From Hypholoma sublateritium FD-334 SS-4 (Eukaryota; Basidiomycota; Agaricomycetes; Agaricales; Strophariaceae): a DNA stretch of 64,000 nucleotides. A program made the position numbers and the translations under genes. Position 1 is the stretch's first letter. The number at the start of each line of letters is the position of its first letter. Positions 23,822 through 34,934 of this stretch are shown here, piece by piece. The stretch is taken from NCBI GenBank assembly GCA_000827495.1, contig KN817544.1:248001-312000 (forward strand), given 5' to 3'. Below the pieces are notes generated by a model that worked only from the letters and a program-made list of their open reading frames with translations, ran no database searches and was not told the DNA's origin.

Positions 23822-26632
23822 TGTGGAGGGACAATGGCCGGTCGAGGAGGCAGGCCAGCCGGGCACATTAAGTAACTTTGCGCTAGATCCCACCCAGATT
23901 CCGATCGCTGCCGCCCCGATCTGGCCACCAAACAGTGTCAATCAGCGCTGCATACTCCCCACATTTGGCTATAACGCTCGCCCTGAGGATCCTGGGAGCG
24001 CGTTTTGCACCGGAACTGCCTCCGTCACTGCCTCCGGTCACCCATCAGGGTCGTCCAAAGCCACGAACCGCCCGCCCCAGCTCGTCGCGCGAGGCAATCA
24101 AACGCGAATAGCCAGTCCGCACCCGCCCTGCATTCGGAGCGACGCGCCATCTCCCCCAGGTTCGCAGCCCAGCCATGCTGGCATGCTGGCGGCGCCAACA
24201 CCCCGCCTGCGCACAGACGCCAGCGTGATGCGCGTCATGGACGCCCAAATCCCAGTGGAATCCGGCCGGAATTGTGGCGTCACACGTAAACCCAATACCC
24301 ATGTGTCGCTTTACTTAGGTCTCAATGATAAGTAATGCAGCAGAAGGCATATGTACTGGAGATGAAGTTATCATTTTCAATGAACGTGTCGTTCTGCATC
24401 TAGAATTGCGCAATCGTCCGCGGAAGACGGGAAAATGTACTATATTCGGTGCGAATTCCCAACCCAAACCTTCCAGCGCGTCGGGAGCATCGGTGCGTCT
24501 AATCTTGATTCCTCCCTCTGCACCAGCCCCGCCAGGCGCCTCTAATCGTGCGCTCGCTCCTGAATCCCCGATATGAAATAGGTATCTATAATACCCTGGC
24601 GGATAGATATTTAGCAACTTGATCGAGGCCCAAGCGGCACCCCCGCCTCGCGTGCCAGTCCCCACCGATGCCACACGGCATCCAACGCGAAAAGATACGT
24701 TCCTTTCGTGCTCACTCACGCTGTGTCGCCCACTTCGTGCGCTCTGCCGCAACCGCCCAACCGTGCCACAATCAGTCAGCTTTAGAAAGAAGCCTGCTGG
24801 GTTCGCACCTCCTTAATGCGACGCGATCACAGATCCTGATCCCGCAGAAGAGCTTGGCTGCTGCCCATCCCGGACAGGAACCCCTGATCAGACCTTGTGA
24901 CAACGCTTTGACGCCGTGGTAATGTATCGATCCCAGTCAGCCGCCATCAGCGTACGTTGGCGGGTGGGAGCCGACGCGCGCTGGGAATAGCGCACAAGGA
25001 GGGCTCTGGACGCCCGTCGCAGGTCCTCCCGATCGTCTTCTGCGAAAACCGCATAGGTACATATTGGCTGTCAGCAACACACGCCATGCGCGACGGGCGA
25101 AATAGGCAAGTTGCTGTTTATGGCCATTGGCGCGCGCGGGCCTGGAGCGCGGTCTTGCCCGCCCAAAATCTGACTTGCCGGCGCTGGAGAACTCGTCGTC
25201 TGCGCCCGACATGAGCACAATGAATTTAATTTCGTTCAAAGAGCGAGAACATCGCCGGACGGTGTTGTGGCTTCGGCAATTGATAACGGCGCCTGTCCCG
25301 CTATTGCCTGCGAGCTGTGTCGAGACGGCAGATCGCCCTGCCAAATCGCTGCGCTAGCGTCGAGGAAGCACCGAGATCCAGCGTCGCTTTGCCGAAGAAC
25401 ACGGTGCGCGCCAAGGGGGTGCTCTGGAGCCCCGAGAAGCGACCCTCGAATTCAAAATGCCAAAGGGCGCCGTCCAAGACCTTCCGAGCAGAGATGGGCT
25501 TCGCGTTCTAGGCGGCCGACCGTATGTGACCTGGCGCGGACGCTTCCTTCGCCGGGTTTATCCAGACCATGCACACACATACGGTCGCGTTCCGTGTGTG
25601 ATACCTCAAAAAAGACGGGTGATGGCATCAGCTTGACATTTTACCAAACGCGATGACATTGTCGCCATATAGGTTTTCCTTCCTCGGGAGGGGCTCTGCT
25701 GACCACCTTTACGAGGCCCCGCAGCACTAATTGGGACCGACGGGGAGGCCGTAATGTCTTGCGTACTGTGGATGCCCCTTGCAACCGGGTTGGACACCGG
25801 TAAAAGCGAGGAGAAAGGAGCCCGAGTTGGGATATAGTGTCGCCAGGCAAGCATTTGGTAATAGCCTTTTAGTAATTTTAGACACCGTAATGGCCTATGT
25901 GTCCCTCCCCACCCACAGCCCCAAAATAAAGCCCTAGTAGCCAAGTCCAACTATACATGAAGACACAGTTGCCAGCCGTCAACATATCGTGCGTGCAGAC
26001 AGGTCCAGACCGTGAAAGATAAAAGTCGCCAGGCACAAGATGCCAGTGCGGGGCGCCACTGGGGAAACATGGAAAATAGATTATCGCGGGCAGCGAGAGA
26101 CTAGCGTCAGGATCCTGCAGAGCGGTAGGCGCGAGATGCCGCGATGTCCAGATAGCGCCGTAGGCCCCTCAATTGTCGCCACCGCGTCCCGTAATGCGCT
26201 CCGTAATGGGGAAGAGGTAGGGTCCCGAGGACGGGGCGGGACTTAGAACGTTTCTGCCAATGCGAGTGCGCGACAACGTGTCGGATGACCACGGCATTTA
26301 GGAAATTTTGCCAAAGGCGGATTCCGGGGACGGTGGCTGCCAAGCACGCGCAAACACGGCTGCGCGAGTGGTGACGTCGGTGCCCATGGTGCTCAGTCGG
26401 ATCCAGCAACGAACTCTCTGCCCGGATCCACGACCATCCCGTTGATTCTCTCGCCCAGCCCTCCAGCCCGCGGCTACACCGCTGTAAGGGACGAACGACT
26501 GTCATTGCGAACTGCCTCCGAGCGTGTGAGTGAAAAAACTAGACAATTTATAGCGTGTTCCGACTGTGCTTGATTTCAGCGCCGATTTACTAAGGAATAA
26601 GTCCACGGACCACCAGCGGACCACGCACGTCC
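23822..26632. other. GC-rich divergent intergenic region
   Basis: About 2.8 kb between the divergent starts of the Zn2Cys6 factor and the phosphatidylserine synthase. It must hold both promoters. Frames of 130-200 codons on both strands (for example 23715-24335 plus, 24315-24752 minus) have no recognisable domains and reflect GC-rich composition. No RNA gene or mobile element was recognised. Confidence 0.4.
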
Positions 26633-28906
26633 ATGTCTAGACACGACAACACCGACTTGTCGCCCACATCTCACGGGGAGGAGGACTCAGACGTCATTTT
26701 GACAACAGTTGCGGAGATTGAGCCAGAGCCCATACCGGGGCTTAATGGGGTGCCAGTGCGATGTACGTTTTTTGCGCACGCGGTCGCAAATTGCGACAAC
26801 GCAAAAGTATAATATGTTTCGTAACGCTGCTCACGCCGCGCGCTTTACCAGGGTACGATGTAAGTGGCGTTTTTGAGTGTCGAATGTCCCCAGCGCGACG
26901 CTTCGATCAACTGACGGGCCAATGTTAACCAGGCTGATCGCACGGAGTCTTACACGCGAATTACGCCTTTTCAAGAAAAACACGACACGAGTGTCGAGTG
27001 CGTCTCTTGCATCCCGGAGGCACTGATGGCCTCGAAATTTTTTATTTGCCGCAGAAGCTGATTTCTATCTAGGTTTTTCTATAAACCAGTGACGTTGTCC
27101 GCATTAGCGTGCGGCCTGATCGTGCTTGCATATGTTGCCACCACGCAGGATGTTCTAGAAGAGGGGCGGGACAAGCGGCGCGTGTATGTCTCCAGACGGC
27201 CGTCGCAGTGACTTTTGCCTCTTACGCTATGCCCGTCCAGCGGCGTCTATGCAGCGATAGCTGCGTTCCTCGGCTTTGCGATGATCCAGTTCCGGGACGG
27301 GCCGTTTATTCGCCCGCACCCCTCCTTCTGGCGCATTATCCTCGGCGTGAATCTGCTGTATGAGCTCGCGCTGGTGTTCCTGCTGTTCCAGGACCTCAAC
27401 ACCGCGCGCCAGATGATGACCTACATCGATTCCAGCCTCGGGGTGCCGCTCCCCGAGAAGAACTACGCGGAGGACTGTGATCTCACACCCAAGACGCTCT
27501 GGGTAAATTAATTCATAAGCAGTTGCCTTTCAGACGGGCTGCGAATTGCTAATTGAGAAGGACGCAGAATGCAGTCGACATCTTTTGTTTGGCTCATGCT
27601 CTGGGGTGGTTTGGGAAGGCCATGATCCTTCGCGACTACTGGTTTTGCTGGGTCAGTCTGTTTTTCCTCGGACTAGCCTTCGGAGTTAAATGCACGGATG
27701 ATTTTCTACGTAGATCCTCAGCATTGCGTTCGAACTCATGGAGTACAGCCTCCAGCACCAGCTCCCTAATTTTGCAGAGGTATTTTATCGAGCTTGCTAC
27801 ATTGAATGTTATACTCACCGAAGCCTTCTGCGTAGTGCTGGTGGGATCATGTACGTCGTCTAATATATCTCTGTAGCTCGTCTGTACTAAATGATGATTT
27901 CGAATAGTGGATTCTAGATGTCATGGTTTGCAATTGGCTAGGCACATACTTAGGTGCGTCTATTTTGATGGTCTGGACTTCGAATACTTAGTGGCTGGCC
28001 TTACCTCCTTAGGAATGAAATTTTGTCAATACTTTGAAGTTAAGGTACGAACGTTCAGCCGTTGCCATCGAGTGATGGTCGCTCAGAACAACGCCGCAGC
28101 CCTACGAATGGCGCGGATTTCGGCAGACGCGGGGGATACGCTCCAAGGCGAAGCGCGTGCTGAGCCAGTTCTCGCCCCACGACTTCACGGCGTTCAAATG
28201 GGGTACGGCGACGGACTTTCTGCATTTTTCGACGGTCGTTCTGCTGCTCGCGGTCTTCCTCGCAGCGGAGCTCAATCCATTCTACCTCAAGGTGCGAAAG
28301 GCTACCTTATCTACATCTCAATCGCGCAGCCTTCGCTGACACGGCCTTATCTGACAGAGTCTCCTCTGGATGGAGCCGGACCACCCCATCATCATCCTGC
28401 GCTTGGCCTTCGTCTTCTTGTGCGCCCTGCCCGCCGTGCGCGAACTGTATCAATACATTAACGATCCGCGGTAAGTCTGCGCTTGACGCGTCCTTCGGCT
28501 GGCGGCGTGCTGATTCAGCGCCTTCCCCGTCCCCTTCGATCGTGGTTTCCAGACGCGCAGTCAGGATGGGCCAGCACGTCTGGCTTCTCCTTGCGACGAT
28601 TGTCACTGAGCTTCTCGTTATCACAAAATGGAGCAAGGGCCAGTTCGCAGCGCCGTTCCCGCCGATGGTCAAGGCGGGCTGGGCGCTGGGGCTCACCCTA
28701 CTTGTGCTTTATCCCACTGTGCAGGTAAGTTATTATTATCGCGAAATTTTTATGTGGTTCTGTGTGTGTTTTTCTGACGGCACTTTTTTTCTTTCTTTGT
28801 TCGCGTTGCCCTGCGACGATTGATTCGTATCGTCTAGTTTGGGATACCGAATGCGCGACGCTACATTCGGAGACATCAGAAGAAGGGAAAGGCGAAGAGC
28901 GCTTGA
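26633..28906 (+). CDS. Phosphatidylserine synthase, base-exchange (PTDSS2-like) type
   Basis: Fourteen exons fit: 26633-26762, 26852-26859, 26933-26946, 27073-27183, 27241-27502, 27568-27651, 27714-27779, 27836-27850, 27908-27953, 28013-28044, 28100-28291, 28358-28470, 28553-28724, 28838-28906 (437 residues). The family's path is clear: [106 protein letters not shown] and LAFVFLCALPAVRELYQYINDP. These match animal PTDSS2, a multi-pass endoplasmic-reticulum enzyme that swaps serine for the head group of phosphatidylethanolamine. About eight to ten hydrophobic segments are visible. The tail is short and basic (RRHQKKGKAKSA). Exons 2 and 3 (8 and 14 bases) are the least certain part. Most studied fungi make phosphatidylserine with the unrelated CDP-alcohol enzyme Cho1. 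Confidence 0.88.
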
Positions 28907-30302
28907 AGTATCGTTTTTGCGTTTATGTACATTGGGTTGCTTGCTGTCTGTCAAAGTACGGTAAAATATGCCACACACTCGGTTAATATCTGTTTTGTAA
29001 TATTCACTTCTGCTCTTATTCGACCGCCGCACATTAAAATCAATCTTTATGACGCTATCTACTACTATCTGACAATTGGTGTGTGGGAGCCAAGAAGGTT
29101 CCATGGCCCAGCCTATCTGGTTGTGGACGGCGCAGCAGTCGGTCCTTTGCTGTCGGAGAACGTTTACCTCCGTCAAAGATAGATGTCGTAAATTTAAAGA
29201 CACATGAAATATTAATGGGAGTGCAGTTCATTTGAACCCTCGGGCGGCGCTGCCAAGTCTGGGGATGTGTGATGCAAGAGTCGAGTTTACTAATGGAGTG
29301 CGCTGGACACCCTGGAAGCCAGCATGAGGCTATCCGTTTCCCTATGGGGTGTGCGTCTTATTCTTGTTTTCCTCCCGGACAAACGCTAGAAAAAGAAGCA
29401 GATGCGGGGTTCAAACCTAAGGTCATGCTCCCAAACCGTTCTAGCTGATTCGCTTGCTACTTATTCGCCGTGGTCAAAAATACCTTCAAATCACGGACAG
29501 CCTTCGATGCGCTGTGTGCAAAGTCAGAGGCGTCGGCGTGTGTTCGTGATTTCTAGGGTCGGAGTACGAACGATGCGATGGCAGATCGATGCATAACAGA
29601 GTGGCACACGGAAATTCGGAGGTTCATCTCCGTGCGCCTTCCAGAAGGAGGTGTGGCCCAGTGCAGTACTCGACGTCCAGTGATTGGGATTCGAGCGCGG
29701 TCAGGGATGGGATGCGCTGGAGAATCGTGGAGGGATGGGCTATCAGCTTCTCAGACTTACCAGCCATCTCCGCGTAATATCGGACAAATCGCAGCTCCAG
29801 GCTCAGGCAGCCTTTTGAATCAGAGCGATATGCTATTTGTATTTCTGAATCAGCCGCCGATGGGGCAGGATTGGATGGGAGTCAGCAGGAGTCAGCTTTG
29901 CTGCGCGCGCCATGCCCAATTAGCTCCGCGCGCTGGGCGTATGTAAACGCATTCGTAATGTCATCGTCACATTCTGAGTAATTTTCCTCTTTGAGCGGTT
30001 ACATATCGGGTGCAGTGCTACCATCTATCGGGCACACGCCCCTCCTCAGGGAGCGCTACGTATTTGGTACGTATCGCGACATACCGACGCCCCTGTGAAC
30101 TTTATCTCTCGCCGGCGGGGGTCTGCCATATCGGGACTGCCGAGGATGCCGACGCATGACTGAATCTGTTTGGCTGGCCGAAGTTGACAAAGCTCTACAC
30201 AGCCACAGAACCAGTCATTGCTCTTGCCTTCAAACCACCAGCGCCGTTCTTCTCGTTCAGTTAATCACCTTTTCTACAACAAACCCCCTAAAATCTGTCA
30301 AT
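28907..30302. other. Intergenic region, no supported gene
   Basis: About 1.4 kb between two plus-strand genes. It includes the 3' region of the phosphatidylserine synthase gene and the promoter of KIN17. A block resembling a tRNA B box (GGGGTTCAAACC, 29405-29416) was checked and does not sit in a foldable tRNA. Nothing else stands out. Confidence 0.4.
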
Positions 30303-31370
30303 ATGCCTCGAGCGGAAGGTCAGTACCCTCAATTGGCGCTAGAGAAACTACTAAATTTATTGTATTGCAGTCGGTACTCCCAAGTTCGTCGCGAACAAGA
30401 TGAAGTCAAAAGGCCTGCAGCGCCTCCGATGGTACTGTCAAGTGTGCGAGAAGCAATGCAGAGACGAGAACGGATTCAAGTGCCACGCCGCTTCCGAGTC
30501 GCATCTGCGGCAGATGCTTGTTGTTGGAGAGCATGCGGGAAGCCACATCGCCGGCTTTTCGCAGCAGTTCCAATCCGAATTCGTCACCTTACTCTCGCGA
30601 AGGTCCGGTCATTTTCCTCTCACATCGTTATAGCTTTTTACAGATGTCTGATATGTTGCCCGTAGATTCGGAACGAAACGTGTGCGAGCTAATCAGGTAT
30701 ATCAGGAGTACATCGCCGACAAGAACCATCTCCACATGAACTCCACGCGATGGGTTACATTGTCAGAATTCGTCAAACACCTTGGCCGGTCGGGCGTTGC
30801 TAGAGTGGATGAGACGGAGAAAGGCTGGTTCATCGCGTGGATCGACAGCAGCCCGAAGGCTCTTGAGAAGGCGGTGCGTGTTCTACTATCTCACAATCTA
30901 CCCCGGGCAACTAATGATCAACGTCGCGACACCAGGAAGCCGCACAGAAGAAGGACAGAGCCACAATCTCAGATGAAGCGCGGGAGCGACAGCTAATCGC
31001 TGAGCAAATCGAGAGAGCAGCGGCAGAGACCAACGCTGAAGCAGGACCGTCATCGCCACCTGTGGAGGTCGGGCTGAAGCGCGACGAAAACTCCGAGAAG
31101 GTTGTGCTGTCGCTGTCGGCCAAGCCTGTAGCAGCCCCGGCGGCTCCGACAGCGTTCAAGATGAACCCACTGAAAGCCGCCGTGAATCCTCTGAAAGCTA
31201 ATCCGCTCAAGCGGCCAAATGTGTTCAAATCGGCAGGTGCTTCTTCCGAGAGTGGAGACAAGGCGGGGAATGAGAAGAAGCGATCGGCCCCGATGACTGC
31301 AGCGGAACGACTGATAATTGAAGAACAGGAGCGGAAACGGAGGCGGATGGACAGAGACAACGCGGCTTGA
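30303..31370 (+). CDS. KIN17: KIN17 DNA/RNA-binding protein
   Basis: Four exons (30303-30318, 30371-30602, 30666-30873, 30936-31370) give 296 residues. The N-terminus carries the family's zinc finger: WYCQVCEKQCRDENGFKCH with C28, C31, H44 and H50 as likely ligands. The KIN17 winged-helix domain follows (FSQQFQSEFVTLL, FGTKRVRANQVYQEYI, HMNSTRWVTLSEFVKHLGR, VDETEKGWFIAWID). The C-terminal half is a charged, Lys/Ala/Pro-rich linker that ends with a basic EEQERKRRRMDRD helix. KIN17 is a nuclear protein linked to DNA replication, repair and pre-mRNA processing. The animal protein is about 390 residues and ends in tandem SH3-like/KOW modules; these are absent here, as in the shorter yeast form Rts2. 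The first exon is only 16 bases. Confidence 0.92.
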
Positions 31371-34300
31371 CTTTATTTCTCCTTGTGTATGTTTTTATGT
31401 TGTAACATCGCCGGTTTTATTATCTTTTATCATTTCTCTAATTTTAAGGAGATCTGGCGAGACCGTCCGTATCGCCCACCGTAACTCCCTACCAGAGGAC
31501 CTATATAATACGGTCCCACATATGCGACTAGTCTTTCCCCCCGATCATTCCCCTGCCTAAAACCTCACCATCCCCTCCCGCCCTTCTGTATCGTCGCCTG
31601 CGTATGATTCTGAACAGTCTGGTGCTGCTCTGGACCCCTGAACATCGACCTCGCGAACACATGTTGCCATTTCCGCGGCAGAGCGAGTCGATGCCCCTGT
31701 TACTGTTGAGCCCCACACGATTCGATCGGATATCAAGTTACATTGTGCGTCCTCCCCACCTGCAATTCTGCTCGGAAGTTTCGAATTGCATATTCCCTGA
31801 TGCCCCGAAATCTTTTTCCATCGAGCCTTCTGGTCTCAGGCAACTTACCGATGACGTCCCTTGGCCACTCACGCCCAGGCAACTCCACCAAAAGAGAGGT
31901 CATGTGGAGACAGTCGCATCCTGATTCCTGGAATGGAACAGTCACGCTCATCGACGAGGAGTCCCCTGGAGTCCCGCAGACCTCACTCACCTCATTCCAT
32001 ACGGCGGAGGCCCGGTGTTCTTTGATTGTTCTGTTGACGCTTTGTTATACTCCGGGATTGTTACCTGACCTTTGGAATCCCGACGTGTATCTGATTGCAA
32101 TAATGGCTATATCGGGCGACAGCTAACTCCTTTGCTTTCTCGCCGTTGTCCTCGTATTTCTCTTCCTCGGGATTATGCGCTAGGCTCACGCGCATCTGCC
32201 AAAGGATTCGGGCGGTACAGGCAGTTGGACGTAACTGATGGGCTTGCTATGCAATGTGATAGCTCTGACTCGGTGCTCCTCGAAGACCCAACCCTGATTC
32301 ACCTGATACCTGGTGATCACCGACACATCGTAGAACAAATAGGTATTCAAATACCGCTTTGGCAGCTTGAGTGGTTCATTTCCATTACCTTGTTGTCACA
32401 GGATACTCATAGGTTACCAACAACGGATATGGATGCCCACTCCGACACTTTCCGACATTCATATTCCTATCTGGCAAGCGGGTGCTCTTTTAAGAACGCA
32501 ATATCATCAGAACCGACCTATCCCTCTTAGAAAATGAAATTCGCATGCTTTCTACTGTCCTTCTGCCAGGGCATGGGAACGCTTCTTGCACCGCACGAGA
32601 CTACACGTTCATGCAGGCTAAAATTGCCAGGAAGAAAACCGTTCAGTGGAAGAACGTACGATCAAAGGCACGATGCTTCTAATCCCAGTCTTTGGGCTCT
32701 GACTTCCTCAACGGTGAGTAGGAACTCTTCAGGAAGTTGTTGTAAGTTTTATTATTAATGCTGCGTGGTCCGAATAACTTGTTGATAGAATCAATTCGGA
32801 ATCCATTGAGCCTCATGAAGCAGCTCTTCACTACGAAGTTCCCACTGGCCAGGAACAAACAAAAGAAGGTAGTACCTACGCGACATGCTTGCAGTGGAGG
32901 ATTGGGTTCTCAAAAGTTGGATTCCTGGAACGATCAGTCATCAGACTGATCCCGGTTACCAGAATAGCCACAATGAGGATCGCAAGATACGGTTCTAGGC
33001 GGTTCCTCATCGGCATTGAGGAATAGCGCAAGCAAATGGGGCGGGAAGTAACGGGTATCAGCCGACGTCGAATGCGACGAGACATCTCTGTGATCTGGGC
33101 GTTGTCCTGTTATCGGATAATCAGCCTGAGAACTACATGGTAGTGGCTTGGGCATTCAGAAATATCTTTTATACCACATGTTGTGGATAAAACATAGGCG
33201 ATTGGTGTATGGGACTTCTTTTGGAGTGCTAGGGCTGGAGGAGTGCGCGACAAACGATCTCAATACAACAGACAAGGTGTTGGCTGTGCTTCAGGATGCA
33301 TGATGAGGAAACCGCGGTAGACCAAAGAATTTGATAATCTGCCACCCAACTCAGGCGTGAAGCCAGGAAACGCACTAGTAAAATCTAGACCGTGCTCGAT
33401 GTTGAAGGCGGTATTATTTGCTTTTGTACAAGAATAACAGCATTCAAGTGGATCAATCAGTCAACGAATCAATTGTCAGTGCTGAACGTGGGGATGCAGC
33501 CGCAATTAGATGCGGCCGATAGTTTGCATATGTTTCTCTCGAAGAGCTCGTAAAATTGGCCAAACTGGAAAGCGCTGGGAATTATTTGGAATCTCCCTCA
33601 ATATTGTACAACAGCAAAACAGTAGTAGTTGTTCCAATTCATCATCTGCGTATTTTCCTTCCGCTGCTTCAATGTGCACTGAATGATGGACTGGAAAGAT
33701 ACGTTTAACTGCATGCAGCCGCTTAGCAAATCTATCACGGTGGTACGAATTTCAAATTCAGGAGACACGAAATACAAGAAATGGGGGGAGAGTTTGAGGT
33801 GACCTTTTGAAGACACATAGGCAGTACATATATCCAAATACTCAAAACCCACAATACACATATATCCTGTGTAGTAAGTCATTTAACAGTCTCTTCTTAT
33901 GATATAGGACAGTGAGGAAAATCTCAAGGAACCCCGCTTTTGCTTGCCTTTTCTCCGTTTTTGAATACCGACGTTCAATACGCTCAGGCTCTCGAATCCC
34001 CCCTTGACATCTGAACAATTCCAAAACAAAGAAATATATGCTGTGACTCTCATTTTGGATCTTTTAGACGGTCATCGTATCTAGTACAAACTGTGGCTTT
34101 TGAAGTGCCGCCAACTGCCAGTGTGGCGCATGGCATCCTACATATCAATCAAAGGAGTACACTTCCGGAGTTTTCGGCATTGGGATATTTCGACTACTTA
34201 GTTTACCTATGTAGTACATTGATAACAAGTTCAAGAATCATGCTATCTCAACGTTCAACGACCGTAACAGACAATTAACAGGCAGATCGTTGACAAGATA

Positions 34301-34934
34301 TCTTACAATTAAGGGAACTTAGTGGCATGAACATGGTTGTAACATGGGCGCTTCTTGTTGTCGTTTGGGGTGAGATCAGGAATAGCAGTGATAGTATTAC
34401 TGTATATGCTTACTATGTACGATATTATGTACTACTATTAAAAAGTGTTTGAGAGTAATAATACAGCTACAGCTGATGCCACAGTACAAGTGCCTCACAG
34501 CGCCCACATGGCATTCGATGGCGAGTCAGTACGATCAATCTATAAATAGCCGGTCAAGTCTGATTCGGAGGCAACTGGTAACCAAAGTATTACTGTTGGG
34601 TGTTGGTTGGGTGGTGATTGGATGACTTGCAGAGAAGTTAAGAGTCATGACAGAAAATTGAGATTCAGAAAATTTGGACGACTATGAAGATGTTCAGGCC
34701 ATAATCTACTACTCAAGGATCGGGATTACAGAATTTCAAGTACTTAGTGCTGTGCAGAGACTCGGAGCGTAAGTAAGGTACGCGTGCCCTTCGATCGGAG
34801 CTTCCTAATGGAGAAATGATGCCAACCCTCATTCGAAGGCCAAACGAGGTTCAGAAAGGCTTACGAAGGGCACCGCAGGCCGCACTAGATACAAACGAGA
34901 CATCCTTTCTTGCTTCCTGCCTCATTCAGTGAAT
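31371..34934. other. Long intergenic stretch, no supported gene
   Basis: About 3.6 kb. The left part (31,560-33,000) has several frames of 80-150 codons on the plus strand with intron-like GT and AG signals, for example a donor near 32,711. A spliced, rapidly evolving or decayed gene is possible, but no family could be named in any frame. The right part is A+T-richer. A TATAAATAG box stands at 34541-34549, about 390 bases before the glucanase start. Confidence 0.35.
34541..34549 (+). promoter_or_regulatory. Possible TATA box upstream of the GH5 glucanase
   Basis: The sequence TATAAATAG stands in otherwise non-coding DNA 386 bases before the assumed start codon. That distance is long and would need a long leader or an intron in the 5' untranslated region. 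A second TATAAAT lies inside the first codons (34943-34949). If that were the functional box, the next in-frame ATG at 34977 would be the start. Confidence 0.3.

Noticed and set aside
29400..29480. A possible tRNA gene suggested by GGGGTTCAAACC
   Set aside because: No matching acceptor stem, A box or anticodon arm could be found on either strand at the right spacing.
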